64,000 nt of DNA from Chitinophaga rhizosphaerae (GCF_003958645.1 NZ_RXLO01000012.1:51019-115018); one strand, 5' to 3'; shown: positions 1-13,560, counted from the stretch's first letter. Made by a program: numbers and translations. Notes: a model not told the origin generated them from the sequence alone.

Positions 1-162
1 AACCCCGTCAAATACACGGTGAATCCCCCCGCCCGCATCACCGCCTGGCGGCAGAAACGCATCCTCCAGCAAATGCGCAACATCGCCGGGGACCCCGACA
101 TCGCCGAGCTGATCACAGCGCCGAAAGCGGATAAATTATCTTCGAAAGAAGCCGATAAATAG
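1..162 (+). CDS. C-terminal end of an unrecognised protein (partial)
   Basis: An open frame enters from the left edge and ends at a TAG at 160-162, giving 53 residues without a start. The visible part is hydrophilic and basic, with several Arg/Gln residues in a probable helix and a Lys/Asp-rich tail. I recognise no domain. It points toward the NAD-uptake pair that follows on the other strand, so the two are convergent. Confidence 0.55.
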   Translation, partial: NPVKYTVNPPARITAWRQKRILQQMRNIAGDPDIAELITAPKADKLSSKEADK

Positions 163-300
163 CCCTGATCGGCCGCAATTCCATATTTGTGTATTTCTTC
201 CCCTAATTTTTTTACCGGCATTTTTAAAATGCCCGGCATTTGTGTCTAATCGCCAGAAAGCCCTCCGGCGAGGGTTTGGGGGCCACAAACATTCGCCAGG

Positions 301-819
301 TTATCCCAACATCTCCGGAATGGCCGCCGCGGCGGTTTGTAACCGCTGGTTATGATCCCCGCGGACGTCTGCCCAGGGAACGCCGGAATTGATGACGATA
401 TCGCGGTAAATATTATAATAATACAGCCGTTCTTCGGGGAGGGGATGTTCGCGGAGGGGATCGTCTTCCCAGGGGATATCAATATATGTGAGCAGGTAGC
501 CGTGGTATTCCCGGACGGCGATCTGTTCGAGGATGCGCGGGTCGCAATCGCCGTACTTCGCTTCGCTCCAGACTTTGATGACGTAGAGATCGGTGTCGCA
601 GACGATGAAATCCTTTCCGCGGGCGGCGGCTTCGTCTTCCGCAGCGAGCTGCCCCTTCGCGATGTGCCAGAGGTCTTCCTTTTCGTAGGGCCGGCCCAGC
701 GATTCGAGGTAGGCCCGCGCGAACTCGGGGACCCACTCCGTTTTATAGTAGGCCGCCAATTGCTGGCTGAGGGTACTTTTGCCCGTGGATTCCGGACCGA
801 TGACTACGATTCTCTTCAC
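301..819 (-). CDS. NadR-like AAA/P-loop nucleoside kinase (probable ribosylnicotinamide kinase)
   Basis: A 172-residue protein with a Walker A loop at the N-terminus (GPESTGKST, residues 8-16) and the aromatic/acidic pattern of the NadR C-terminal kinase domain (WVPEFAR, then CDTDLYV). NadR-type kinases phosphorylate nicotinamide riboside to NMN. Here only the kinase domain exists; the helix-turn-helix and adenylyltransferase domains of full NadR are absent. The start is GTG at 817-819 and overlaps the upstream pnuC stop in a 4-base GTGA, implying translational coupling. The PnuC neighbour makes NR trapping after uptake the best reading. A thiamine-related role cannot be excluded, because some Bacteroidota PnuC relatives (PnuT) carry thiamine. 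Confidence 0.85.
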   Translation of the reverse strand: MKRIVVIGPESTGKSTLSQQLAAYYKTEWVPEFARAYLESLGRPYEKEDLWHIAKGQLAAEDEAAARGKDFIVCDTDLYVIKVWSEAKYGDCDPRILEQIAVREYHGYLLTYIDIPWEDDPLREHPLPEERLYYYNIYRDIVINSGVPWADVRGDHNQRLQTAAAAIPEMLG

Positions 820-1439
820 ACCTGTTCGTTTAGTTGTTCCCGGTAGATGCGGCGCCAGTGGAAATATCCGTTGACGGCCACGATGAACAAAATTACGGTT
901 AATACCGCGGTTGGCGCAAGCCCTTTATAGAGCAGCAACGGCACCGCGATAAAATTGGAGACATTCAGCATCACCCAGTTTTCGATCTTCCGCTTCGCCA
1001 GCAGCCACATCCCGCTCCAGGCCGCGGCAGACACGAGCGCATCCAGGATGGGAACCGTACTGTCGGTAAAAGTCCGCAACACCCACCAGATGAATACCCA
1101 TCCCACCACAACAATCCCCAGTGCGATCTGCCAGTCGCGGCGGCTCATCCACGAAATCCCTACCGCATTGTGCCCGTCTTTCTGCCGCGTCCAGTTATAC
1201 CAGCCGTACACGCTCATGATGAAATAATACGCGTTCAGCCCGGCTTCGGCATACAAACCTACGCCGGGTTTGGCGAACAGGTAGGTGAAAAACCCCGTGC
1301 TGACGAGCCCGGTCGGGTACACCCACACACTATTGGCCCGCGAGCAAAAAACGCTCACGATCCCGAAGATCACACCGGTCGCTTCCTGCCACGACATCTG
1401 CAGAAATCCGTTTATCACCTGCTGAATAAATCCGTCCAT
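816..1439 (-). CDS. pnuC: PnuC-family nicotinamide riboside transporter
   Basis: A 207-residue, very hydrophobic protein with about seven membrane segments and the Trp/Tyr/Asn-rich core of PnuC (SVYGWYNW near residue 76). PnuC proteins are facilitators for nicotinamide riboside or related vitamins, driven by intracellular phosphorylation. The ATG at 1437-1439 was chosen because a longer upstream reading frame runs into the preceding gene's terminator and looks non-coding. It is coupled to the downstream NadR-like kinase by a 4-base overlap. The sequence before the start is AT-rich and follows the terminator of the PNGase F gene, so this pair probably has its own promoter. Confidence 0.9.
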   Translation of the reverse strand: MDGFIQQVINGFLQMSWQEATGVIFGIVSVFCSRANSVWVYPTGLVSTGFFTYLFAKPGVGLYAEAGLNAYYFIMSVYGWYNWTRQKDGHNAVGISWMSRRDWQIALGIVVVGWVFIWWVLRTFTDSTVPILDALVSAAAWSGMWLLAKRKIENWVMLNVSNFIAVPLLLYKGLAPTAVLTVILFIVAVNGYFHWRRIYREQLNEQV

Positions 1440-1448
1440 ATATAAAAT

Positions 1449-1476
1449 AAAAAAGGCCGCCAAGCCGGCGGCCCTT
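1449..1476 (-). terminator. Rho-independent terminator of the PNGase F-like gene
   Basis: Read on the minus strand, a GC-rich stem (GGGCCGCC/GGCGGCC) with a short loop is followed by six T residues. It lies just past the stop at 1490 and separates this gene from pnuC. Confidence 0.75.
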
Positions 1477-1489
1477 GCTGTAAAATTAG

Positions 1490-3157
1490 TTATTCCTGAT
1501 CGCCGATCAATACGCCGGACACATTCCAGAAACTGAAACTTCCGCCTTCGGGCTTGCCCAGCGGGATCGCTACCTGGATGGTATGCTTGCCGGGCGTGAG
1601 CTGCGGCAGCGGAATATCCGTTGGCAGTGTCAGCGTTCCGGGGCACCAATTGCTGCGGCTCAGATCGGAAGAGGAAAGCCCGTTCCCGAAATTCCCCGAA
1701 GCCGGGTTGAGCAGGCGGTAAGTGGCGCAATCTTCTCTCCAGGGGATGAAATGGTACGCACGCTGGCCGTCCACATAAATCTCGTTGAGCTTGGGGTTGA
1801 ACTCGTCGCCGCCGCCCCAGCCGCCATGGCCGGTGGTGATGTAGCGCAGCTTGAGGTTTTTCACGCCTTGCGGAACGTTCACCGTCACCGTCAGCGAATC
1901 CTGGTCGAAGAGGGTCGCGTATTCCTGTCCCGCCATTTCCATGACGTTGGTGGAATTGAAGACCGGCTGCACCCATTTCTTCGGCTCGGGCTTTCCTTCA
2001 CCGTCGTGCCCGGGATAATATTTGAACGTAAGACTGGCTTTATGTCCGCCTTTATCGTAATTCCCGATGTAGATACCGATATACACATCTCCCTGCAGGC
2101 GGGGCGCCAGGTCGGAGATGTCCTGTTTGAAAACGGCGGAATCCGCCCAGGGGTACCCTTCGATCTGTACCTGTTTATTGAAATGACGGACCCCGAACGG
2201 CGTGAAGAAGCGCATCACTTCCAGCGGCGCCGTGTAGTCTTCCGTGGAAACGTAGCCCTGGTAAGCTTTTCCGTTCCGCCCTTTGAAAGCGGGCAGCACG
2301 TTCGCCCCTTTTTCCAACCCTTCGAGGAAACTGCGGGCCTTGTCTGTCGGCACCACGAACACGGAACCCGTACGGTCGTACGCATCTCCGTTCGAATATT
2401 GCACCAGTTCGGCGAAGAGCCGCTGGCCAGATTTCACTTCGGGAAGATTTACTTTTTTCAGCACCACGGTCCCGCCGGCGAAATGATAGGTAGCATTGAG
2501 CGGATAGCCTTGCGGGTTATCGATTTTGTTGCCCCAGCTGATCTGCTCGCTCTGGAAGATGGGAACGGTAGCATACCGGCTGTCGATCACCTGGCGCTGG
2601 TACGCGGGCTCGGACACGAGCTTCCCCCAGGATGCGGGCCATTTCAGCTCGTCATTCGTCACTTTTCTATATTCGATCTTTTTGGCGAAAGTTTCGCTGT
2701 TGCCGTTGCGGACGATTTTGAGAATGAGGCCCAGCCCCGGCGCGATGGAGATCTGCGGCGATCCTTTGATGGCCAGTGCGTCGGTGTACCAGATCTCGAT
2801 GGTGTTGGACCGGATGATGGCTTTGGCCTTTTTACAGGGGATGCCGGCTACCGTGTCTAGTCCCGGGAGGAGCTCGGGTTTGATGTATTCGCCGAAGGGT
2901 TTCTTCAGGGTGAAAGTCCCGTTTTTGGACTGGAGCAGCTGGAAGGTGGCTTTGTCTGCATAGCTGAGGAACTGCCGTTCCGTTTGTCTGCCAGCAGTCC
3001 CGACGGCAACGCGTTTCCCCTGGACCAGGAGGGTTTGTTCGCCGCGGGATTCTTTCCCGTTATTGCGGAAGCCGTAGGTGACCACAGCCTCGGTCTGTTG
3101 CGCGGATACGGTGGCCGAAGTCAGCACCATCGCGCATCCGAATAGAATTCCTTTCAT
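1490..3157 (-). CDS. Secreted PNGase F-like peptide-N-glycosidase with an extra N-terminal domain
   Basis: 555 residues with a signal peptide (cleavage near residue 19, SA|QQ). The C-terminal third carries the PNGase F core signature GHGGWGGGDEF (residues ~443-453) followed by EIYVDG and WREDCATYR, as in Flavobacterium/Elizabethkingia PNGase F, which removes N-glycans from glycoproteins by cleaving the Asn side-chain amide. An additional ~170-residue N-terminal region precedes the catalytic part. It contains a PGLGLILKI stretch resembling the GLPGLI family motif, so the layout resembles the type II enzymes that carry an extra N-terminal domain. Catalytic acids were not individually confirmed. 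A TAGCTTTG -7 box lies at 3183-3190. Periplasmic or extracellular. Confidence 0.82.
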   Translation of the reverse strand: MKGILFGCAMVLTSATVSAQQTEAVVTYGFRNNGKESRGEQTLLVQGKRVAVGTAGRQTERQFLSYADKATFQLLQSKNGTFTLKKPFGEYIKPELLPGLDTVAGIPCKKAKAIIRSNTIEIWYTDALAIKGSPQISIAPGLGLILKIVRNGNSETFAKKIEYRKVTNDELKWPASWGKLVSEPAYQRQVIDSRYATVPIFQSEQISWGNKIDNPQGYPLNATYHFAGGTVVLKKVNLPEVKSGQRLFAELVQYSNGDAYDRTGSVFVVPTDKARSFLEGLEKGANVLPAFKGRNGKAYQGYVSTEDYTAPLEVMRFFTPFGVRHFNKQVQIEGYPWADSAVFKQDISDLAPRLQGDVYIGIYIGNYDKGGHKASLTFKYYPGHDGEGKPEPKKWVQPVFNSTNVMEMAGQEYATLFDQDSLTVTVNVPQGVKNLKLRYITTGHGGWGGGDEFNPKLNEIYVDGQRAYHFIPWREDCATYRLLNPASGNFGNGLSSSDLSRSNWCPGTLTLPTDIPLPQLTPGKHTIQVAIPLGKPEGGSFSFWNVSGVLIGDQE

Positions 3158-3182
3158 CGTTCACTGTTTTGTTGCAAAGCAC

Positions 3183-3190
3183 CAAAGCTA
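3183..3190 (-). promoter_or_regulatory. -7 promoter box for the PNGase F-like gene
   Basis: The minus strand reads TAGCTTTG, a perfect match to the Bacteroidota TAnnTTTG element, about 26 bases before the start codon. I see no TTG at the standard -33 spacing. Confidence 0.5.
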
Positions 3191-3202
3191 CATAACAAAA
3201 CG

Positions 3203-3233
3203 AAAAAAGCGCAGTTATGAAAACTGCGCTTTA
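3203..3233 (-). terminator. Terminator of nfu
   Basis: The stem AAAGCGCAGTT/AACTGCGCTTT with a short loop and a T-run on the minus strand lies just past the nfu stop and before the promoter of the next gene. Confidence 0.8.
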
Positions 3234-3258
3234 ACACTATCATTCTTTCAACTATGGC

Positions 3259-3840
3259 TTATTCGGATTCGGCCACCACTTCCTTCACTTCGGGGATCAT
3301 GCGTTTCATGATGCCTTCGATGCCGGATTTGAGGGTGATCATGGACGACGGGCAGCCGGAGCAGGAACCCTGCAGGATCACGGTAACCACACCGTCTTCG
3401 TAATTTTTGAACTGGATGGCGCCACCGTCCATTTCCACGGCGGGCTTCACGGCGTTTTCCAGGAGGTCTTTGATACGGGTTACCACATCGCTGTCGTCTC
3501 CGCTCATCACGGGGGCCGCCTTGATCTCGTCTTCATTGATCACCGCACGGTTATCTTCCAGGTATTCCTTGAGGAACTGGCGGATGGTGGGGATCACGTC
3601 TGCCCAATCGGTATCGTTGGTTTTGGACAGCGTCACGAAATTGCTGGCGATGAATACGCCGCGGATGAAGGGGAAAGTGAAAAGCTCGGCTGCGAGCGGG
3701 CTCGGGCCGGTGCTGGCCGCATCGGGAAAATCGATGGATTTATTCGGATACAGGAGCTTGTTCGCCACAAACTTCATCGTTTCCGGATTCGGCGTCATTT
3801 CCGTATAGATACTGATGATGGGATTTCCTGTTTTGATCAT
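3259..3840 (-). CDS. NifU-like iron-sulfur scaffold/carrier protein (Nfu)
   Basis: 193 residues with the two-domain Nfu layout. The N-terminal Nfu domain (residues ~8-95) begins with the typical TEMTPNPETMKFV. The C-terminal NifU-like domain (residues ~110-190) contains the cluster-binding CSGCPSS. Nfu proteins receive [4Fe-4S] clusters and deliver them to client enzymes in the cytoplasm. Clients in this window could include NadA and the glutamate synthase subunits. A TAATTTTG -7 box lies at 3864-3871 on the minus strand. Divergent from mgsA. Confidence 0.92.
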   Translation of the reverse strand: MIKTGNPIISIYTEMTPNPETMKFVANKLLYPNKSIDFPDAASTGPSPLAAELFTFPFIRGVFIASNFVTLSKTNDTDWADVIPTIRQFLKEYLEDNRAVINEDEIKAAPVMSGDDSDVVTRIKDLLENAVKPAVEMDGGAIQFKNYEDGVVTVILQGSCSGCPSSMITLKSGIEGIMKRMIPEVKEVVAESE

Positions 3841-3901
3841 TATTAGTCCAATTTTATCTCCGCCAAAATTAACAAAATTTGACGAGAATGCCGGCCCTAA
3901 C

Positions 3902-3931
3902 TTGGAGTCTCCGGAAACAGGTATATTTTTG
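3902..3931 (+). promoter_or_regulatory. Perfect Bacteroidota promoter of mgsA, probably giving a leaderless mRNA
   Basis: TTG at 3902-3904, exactly 19 bases, then TATTTTTG at 3924-3931, matching TTG-N19-TAnnTTTG. The box ends only four bases before the ATG, so the expected transcription start falls on or next to the start codon. Confidence 0.75.
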
Positions 3932-3935
3932 CAAT

Positions 3936-4388
3936 ATGTTACAGACTAAAACCCTGCATGCCCGCAAGCGGATCGCATTGATCGCACACGATCACAAAAA
4001 GGCGGAACTGCTGGAATGGGCCACGTACAACAAAACGGTGCTCGTGCGCCACGAGCTGTACGCCACCGGCACCACCGGCAAGCTCATCGAAGAAGCGCTC
4101 GACGTTTCCGTACGCAAGCTCCTCAGCGGCCCGCTGGGCGGCGATCAGCAGATTGGCGCGGCCGTTGCCGAAGGGCGGATAGACGTGATCATCTTTTTCT
4201 GGGACCCCATGGAGGCCCTGCCCCACGACCCGGACATCAAAGCCCTGCTGCGGCTGGGCGTGGTTTGGAACATCCCCATGGCTTCCAACCGGGCTTCGGC
4301 GGATTTCCTTATGACTTCCCCCCTCATGCACCAGGAATACAACGCCATCCTCCCGGATTACAGCCAGTACCTCGGCCGGAAAGTGTAA
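3936..4388 (+). CDS. mgsA: Methylglyoxal synthase
   Basis: 150 residues from the ATG at 3936. The family phosphate-binding and catalytic segments are clear: IALIAHDHKK near the N-terminus, TGTTGKLIEE, SGPLGGDQQIGA, and FFWDPMEALPHDPD. The enzyme converts dihydroxyacetone phosphate to methylglyoxal and phosphate, a bypass of lower glycolysis under phosphate limitation. An in-frame upstream start at 3879 was rejected because it would place coding sequence across the promoter. There is no Shine-Dalgarno sequence, consistent with leaderless translation. Confidence 0.95.
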   Translation: MLQTKTLHARKRIALIAHDHKKAELLEWATYNKTVLVRHELYATGTTGKLIEEALDVSVRKLLSGPLGGDQQIGAAVAEGRIDVIIFFWDPMEALPHDPDIKALLRLGVVWNIPMASNRASADFLMTSPLMHQEYNAILPDYSQYLGRKV

Positions 4389-4489
4389 AATCCGCCGCTG
4401 GCTTCATTTTTATGGAAAATTCCACCCAGCCGTTCCTGTTATTCCAGAACAAACGGGCATCCTGTCCCATCCACATAATCGCTTGAAAA

Positions 4490-5530
4490 TCACCGGTGAT
4501 CGGTGTCGTAATGGCGTTTGAGCGCATCGTCCCCAAAGTCGTTTTTCAGTTCCCGGAACACCGAATGCACGTGGTTCGCGTTGTTTTGCGTGTTGTCGTA
4601 CTCGATGAGGAACGTTGGCCCCTGGATGCGGTAATAATGCCCCTGGCCCCAGCTGGTGGCGCCCGCCCAGGCGAAACGGATACTGTCCAGCCCCGCCGTT
4701 TCGATCTCTTTCCACAAAATATCCTTCATCAGCCGCGTGTACCGGCCAATATATTCGTCGATCAGCGTGCGTAACTGCCGCTGCTGCGCGGGTTGCAGCG
4801 AGGCCCAACCGATACCCGGCGGATCGAGCTGCCAGGCGCGGCGCTTGTTGCCGGTAATGATGTCTGATGGCGCCTTTTCCGCAATCAGGGCGATTTTGCG
4901 CTGTTGTTCGTTCAGCCCGTTGACGAGCGAGAACGCCAGGTCGGTTTCCCCTTTCAGCAGCTGGTGGCCTTTATGCGGACCGGCTGCCACCCACGCGGGA
5001 TTGGCCCCGAGGAACCCCGGGCCGGCAGACAGCACATGATTATTAAGGATGGTAAAATTGAGGGACACGTGATGCCCCTCCATGCGCAGGCCCCAGGGCT
5101 TGCCGGCGAAAGGGCTTCCGAACACGGCGAAGTAGAAATTCCCCGTATCGCGGTAAGTATCGTTAATGGCGCGGCCTTCCACTTCGCGGAGGATAGCTTC
5201 CAGCTCCACCACGCCTTTCGCTTTGCGGGCGCCGTCTTTGCTCAGGCAAAGGTTCACCAGCGCAAAAGCTTTCTCCTGCTGGGTTTGCGTCATGTCTTTC
5301 AGGCGCAGGCCGAAACGGTCTTTCGGCACGAAATGCCAATCGGTCCGCTGTTCCCCCTCGAACGGAGCGGTCATCTTCGCCAATTTTTCCTTCCCCAGGT
5401 CGAAAAACAAATCCTGCGCCGCCTGCTCCAACGTTCGCTCGGCGGCTTTGGCCGGAAGTTTGGACTGTGGGTATGCTTTCCCGCAAATACTGCTGAGAAA
5501 TAAACATATGGGAAGGATGAGCGTTTTCAT
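4490..5530 (-). CDS. Secreted DUF3500 family protein
   Basis: 346 residues with an N-terminal signal peptide (about 19-22 residues, ending near YPQS). The body shows the DUF3500 pattern: FAVFGSP, GHHVSLNFT, and HVHSVFREL near the C-terminus. The family is common in Bacteroidota and Planctomycetes and has no firmly established biochemical function. The conserved His residues would fit metal binding, but that is inference. It ends convergently with mgsA; the gap between them holds no feature. Confidence 0.85.
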   Translation of the reverse strand: MKTLILPICLFLSSICGKAYPQSKLPAKAAERTLEQAAQDLFFDLGKEKLAKMTAPFEGEQRTDWHFVPKDRFGLRLKDMTQTQQEKAFALVNLCLSKDGARKAKGVVELEAILREVEGRAINDTYRDTGNFYFAVFGSPFAGKPWGLRMEGHHVSLNFTILNNHVLSAGPGFLGANPAWVAAGPHKGHQLLKGETDLAFSLVNGLNEQQRKIALIAEKAPSDIITGNKRRAWQLDPPGIGWASLQPAQQRQLRTLIDEYIGRYTRLMKDILWKEIETAGLDSIRFAWAGATSWGQGHYYRIQGPTFLIEYDNTQNNANHVHSVFRELKNDFGDDALKRHYDTDHR

Positions 5531-5628
5531 GGGCGTGGATTCTATTTACAAAATACAAATCCTGTCCGCATTTGGCATTTGACCTTCGGAACTTTATTTT
5601 CGCAGTTTACGGTAAACCGAAACAGGAA

Positions 5629-7170
5629 ATGGTGAAGCACTTATTGACCGGACTACTACTGTGCGGCAGCTTTCTGCATCCCGCAAAGGCGCAGCAGCCC
5701 CCCAAACGGGAGTTCAGGGCGGTATGGATATCAACGATAGCAAACATCGATTGGCCTTCCCGTAAAGGGTTGACGCCCGATCAGCAACGCGCTGAATTTA
5801 TCGGGCTGCTGGATTTTCACCAGCGGAACGGGATGAACGCCATCATCCTCCAGGTGCGGCCTGCTGCGGATGCGTTCTATCCTTCCCCATATGAACCCTG
5901 GAGCGAATACCTCACCGGAAAACAGGGCCAACCACCCATCCCGTACTACGATCCGCTGGAATTCATGATCACGGAAACGCATAAACGCGGCATGGAATTC
6001 CATGCCTGGTTCAACCCCTATCGCGCCGTAGCCAACATCCGCGGCAGCAGCATCGCCGCCAATCATATCACCCGCACCCGGCCACAATGGTTCGTGACGT
6101 ACGGCGACAAAAAATATTTCGACCCGGGCATCCCGGAGGTCCGCTCCTACGTGACCGAGCTCATCCGTGATGTGGTAAAGCGCTACGACATAGATGCCGT
6201 TCATTTCGACGATTATTTCTACCCTTACCGCATTCCCGGGAAAGATTTCCCGGACATCGGTTCCTGGCGGCTGTACGGCAAAGGCATGGGGCTCGATGAA
6301 TGGCGGCGCCACAATGTAGATACCATCATCCAGATGCTCAGCGGTGTTATCAAGGCAACCAAGCCCTGGGTGAAGTTCGGGATCAGTCCGTTCGGCGTTT
6401 GGCGCAACCAGGAGAAGGATTTCTCCGGTTCCCCCACCCGCGCGGGCGTCACCAACTACGACGATCTGTATGCCGACGTCATCAAATGGCAACGCCTCGG
6501 CTGGATCGATTACCTCACGCCGCAGCTGTACTGGGAGTTCGGGCACCGGCTGGTGGCGTATGACGTGCTGGTAGACTGGTGGTCGAAGCATGCCTACGGC
6601 CGGCACATGTACATCGGCCACGGGGCTTACCGTTTGGGAAGCAGCGCCGCCTGGCGGAACCCGCGGGAGCTTCCCAACCAGATCGCCGCTACGCGGGCTT
6701 ACGGCAATATCCAGGGGAGCGTGTTTTTCAGCAGCCGCTCGTTCGACGGTAACCCGTTCGGTATCAACGATTCCCTGCGCAATCATTTATATAAATACCC
6801 GGCATTGGTGCCCACGATGCCCTGGATAGACGATAAAGCGCCGCTGGCGCCATATTTCACGGACGCTTTCGAGAAAGACGGCGGGCTGGAGATCCGTTGG
6901 GCGGACGATGATACATCCCACCAGACCCATCAATATGTATTATACCGTTTTGAGGAGGGGCAGGTGATCAATGTGAGCGATCCGACGAAGATCATCGCGA
7001 TGGTCCCGCAGATGCCGGACCCGGTGTTCATGGACCGCCAATATATTAAAGGCCGCTCCTATATTTATATCGTTACCGCATTGGACCGTATGCACAACGA
7101 GAGCATGATCAGTGATCCGATGCGGGTGGAGATGGTGAATGGGTCGGTGAAATTCGAATTTGCACCCTGA
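5629..7170 (+). CDS. Secreted GHL10/DUF187 family glycoside hydrolase-like protein
   Basis: 513 residues from the ATG at 5629, which starts a clear signal peptide (VKHLLTGLLLCGSF..AKA|QQ). The earlier ATG at 5572 would put a non-signal extension in front. The catalytic-barrel region (residues ~28-350) begins with REFRAVWIST and contains QVRPAADAFYPS, HAWFNPYR and DAVHFDDYFYPY, typical of YngK-like GHL10 proteins. A fibronectin-III-like tail follows. Relatives act on bacterial or host glycans, and some are peptidoglycan-directed; the substrate here is unknown. A TATTTTCG near-consensus box at 5595-5602 precedes it. Confidence 0.88.
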   Translation: MVKHLLTGLLLCGSFLHPAKAQQPPKREFRAVWISTIANIDWPSRKGLTPDQQRAEFIGLLDFHQRNGMNAIILQVRPAADAFYPSPYEPWSEYLTGKQGQPPIPYYDPLEFMITETHKRGMEFHAWFNPYRAVANIRGSSIAANHITRTRPQWFVTYGDKKYFDPGIPEVRSYVTELIRDVVKRYDIDAVHFDDYFYPYRIPGKDFPDIGSWRLYGKGMGLDEWRRHNVDTIIQMLSGVIKATKPWVKFGISPFGVWRNQEKDFSGSPTRAGVTNYDDLYADVIKWQRLGWIDYLTPQLYWEFGHRLVAYDVLVDWWSKHAYGRHMYIGHGAYRLGSSAAWRNPRELPNQIAATRAYGNIQGSVFFSSRSFDGNPFGINDSLRNHLYKYPALVPTMPWIDDKAPLAPYFTDAFEKDGGLEIRWADDDTSHQTHQYVLYRFEEGQVINVSDPTKIIAMVPQMPDPVFMDRQYIKGRSYIYIVTALDRMHNESMISDPMRVEMVNGSVKFEFAP

Positions 7171-7199
7171 AAATGATAGTTTTTTCACATTTTATTCAC

Positions 7200-7226
7200 G
7201 GCCGGGAAAATTCCCGGCCTTTTTTA
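7200..7226 (+). terminator. Terminator of the GHL10 gene
   Basis: GGCCGGGAA/TTCCCGGCC stem followed by a run of T residues, 30 bases past the stop. Confidence 0.9.
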
Positions 7227-7460
7227 TACCCCATCGGGCCCTCACCCGGGGTTCAATTTTTATGTTTTTCAAATGAAGCGGCGGCCGATTTTGAATTTTT
7301 CTAAATTTTGGCGGTTTAATCAAACTTTCTGTAAAATAAACCGCATTCTATTAGTATCTTTAAACCGTTCCCAAAGCAAAATACGGTACCTGAGCCTGGG
7401 CTTTGTTGCCTGTGGGCGTAGTGTATCTGATAAGGATAAAAAGGAAAATTTTAACAGCCA

Positions 7461-11990
<4,530 letters not shown>

Positions 11991-12026
11991 CTAACTAATT
12001 ATCTAAGCGACCAAGCAGAGACAGAT

Positions 12027-13502
12027 ATGGGTAAACCAACAGGATTTCTGGAATTTACAAGGGAACTGCCCGGAAAGGCAGACGTGAAATCCCGCGTGAA
12101 ACATTATAACGAATTCGTAGAGCGATTCCCCGAGAACAAGCTCAACGAGCAGGCCGCCCGCTGCATGAACTGCGGCGTGCCCTTCTGCCACAGCGGATGC
12201 CCTCTCGGCAACATCATCCCCGAATTCAACGATGCGGTGTACCGCAAAGACTGGCAGGAAGCGTACGAAGTGCTCACTTCCACCAACAACTTCCCCGAAT
12301 TCACCGGCCGTATCTGTCCCGCGCCGTGCGAAAGCGCCTGCGTGCTCGGCATCAACCAGCCGCCCGTGGCCATCGAGGAAATCGAAAAGCATATTATCGA
12401 GATCGCGTTCGATAAAGGACTGGTAAAAGCCAAAGTTCCCCGCGTGCGCACCGGCAAAAAAGTGGCCGTGATCGGCTCCGGCCCCGCAGGCCTCGCCGCC
12501 GCAGCGCAGCTCAACTACGCCGGGCACCAGGTAACCGTTTTCGAGCGGGACGATAAGCCCGGAGGCCTCCTCCGCTACGGCATCCCCGACTTCAAACTGG
12601 AGAAATGGGTGATAGACCGCCGCGTGGCCCTTATGGAAGAAGAAGGCGTGACGTTCCAATGCAATGCGAACGTGGGGGTGAACGTTAGTATCAATGACAT
12701 CCTCCGCGAATTCAACGCAGTGGTGCTGGCCGGCGGGTCTACCATCCCCCGCGACCTCGCCATCCCGGGCCGGGAACTCAACGGCGTACATTTCGCCATG
12801 GACTTCCTGAAACAACAGAACCAGCGGGTGGGCAAATCCAAAGTACAGGGCAACGATATCCTCGCCACCGGCAAAAACGTAGTAGTGATCGGCGGTGGAG
12901 ACACCGGGTCCGACTGCGTTGGCACCTCCAACCGCCACGGCGCCAAAAGCGTCATGCAACTGGAATTAATGCCCAAACCCCCGGCAGACCGTACCCCGTA
13001 CATGCCCTGGCCTACTTACCCGATGGTCCTCAAAACGTCGTCGTCCCACGAAGAAGGGGCAGACCGCCATTGGGCCATCGCAACCAAAGAATTCGTCGGT
13101 GACGATAAAGGCAATCTTACCGGCCTCAAACTGGTGGACCTTACCTGGTCTTTCGGTGAAGACGGCCGCCCCGGGCGCTTCGTGGAAGTGGCCGGATCTG
13201 AAAGGACCGTTCCCTGCGAACTCGCGTTCCTGGCCATGGGCTTCCTCCATCCCCAATTCAAAGGCATGCTGGAAGACCTCTCCATCGAGACCGACGAGCG
13301 CGGCAACGTGAAAGCCACCGAAAAAGCATATCAGACATCCATCCCGAAAGTATTTGCTGCCGGCGACATGCGCCGTGGCCAATCTCTCGTGGTATGGGCC
13401 ATTAGTGAAGGAAGAGAGTGTGCGAGAAAAGTGGACGAGTTTCTGATGGGCGCATCCCAACTGGAAAGCAAGGACGATTCCCTCGTATACCTTTCCATCT
13501 GA
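12027..13502 (+). CDS. gltD: Glutamate synthase small subunit
   Basis: 491 residues, 36 bases after gltB, so co-transcribed. The N-terminal [4Fe-4S] cysteine motifs are intact (CMNCGVPFCHSGCPLGN and CPAPCESAC), followed by the FAD-binding GSGPAGLAAA and NADPH-binding GGGDTGSDC dinucleotide folds. The C-terminal AAGDMRRGQSLVVWAI completes the flavin fold. It supplies electrons from NADPH to GltB. Standard family length. Confidence 0.98.
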   Translation: MGKPTGFLEFTRELPGKADVKSRVKHYNEFVERFPENKLNEQAARCMNCGVPFCHSGCPLGNIIPEFNDAVYRKDWQEAYEVLTSTNNFPEFTGRICPAPCESACVLGINQPPVAIEEIEKHIIEIAFDKGLVKAKVPRVRTGKKVAVIGSGPAGLAAAAQLNYAGHQVTVFERDDKPGGLLRYGIPDFKLEKWVIDRRVALMEEEGVTFQCNANVGVNVSINDILREFNAVVLAGGSTIPRDLAIPGRELNGVHFAMDFLKQQNQRVGKSKVQGNDILATGKNVVVIGGGDTGSDCVGTSNRHGAKSVMQLELMPKPPADRTPYMPWPTYPMVLKTSSSHEEGADRHWAIATKEFVGDDKGNLTGLKLVDLTWSFGEDGRPGRFVEVAGSERTVPCELAFLAMGFLHPQFKGMLEDLSIETDERGNVKATEKAYQTSIPKVFAAGDMRRGQSLVVWAISEGRECARKVDEFLMGASQLESKDDSLVYLSI

Positions 13503-13560
13503 TTCTTGAATTTTAAGTCTTCTCATAAGCAGGTTTAGATTTTGTTGTAACCTTCAGCCG

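Noticed and set aside
240..285. Possible terminator for the NadR-like gene (CCCTC/GAGGG hairpin)
   Set aside because: The stem is only five pairs and the T-run is poor; not convincing enough to list.
816..1976. 386-codon frame extending pnuC upstream on the minus strand
   Set aside because: The first ~180 codons read the PNGase F gene out of frame and cross its terminator; the true start is the ATG at 1437-1439.
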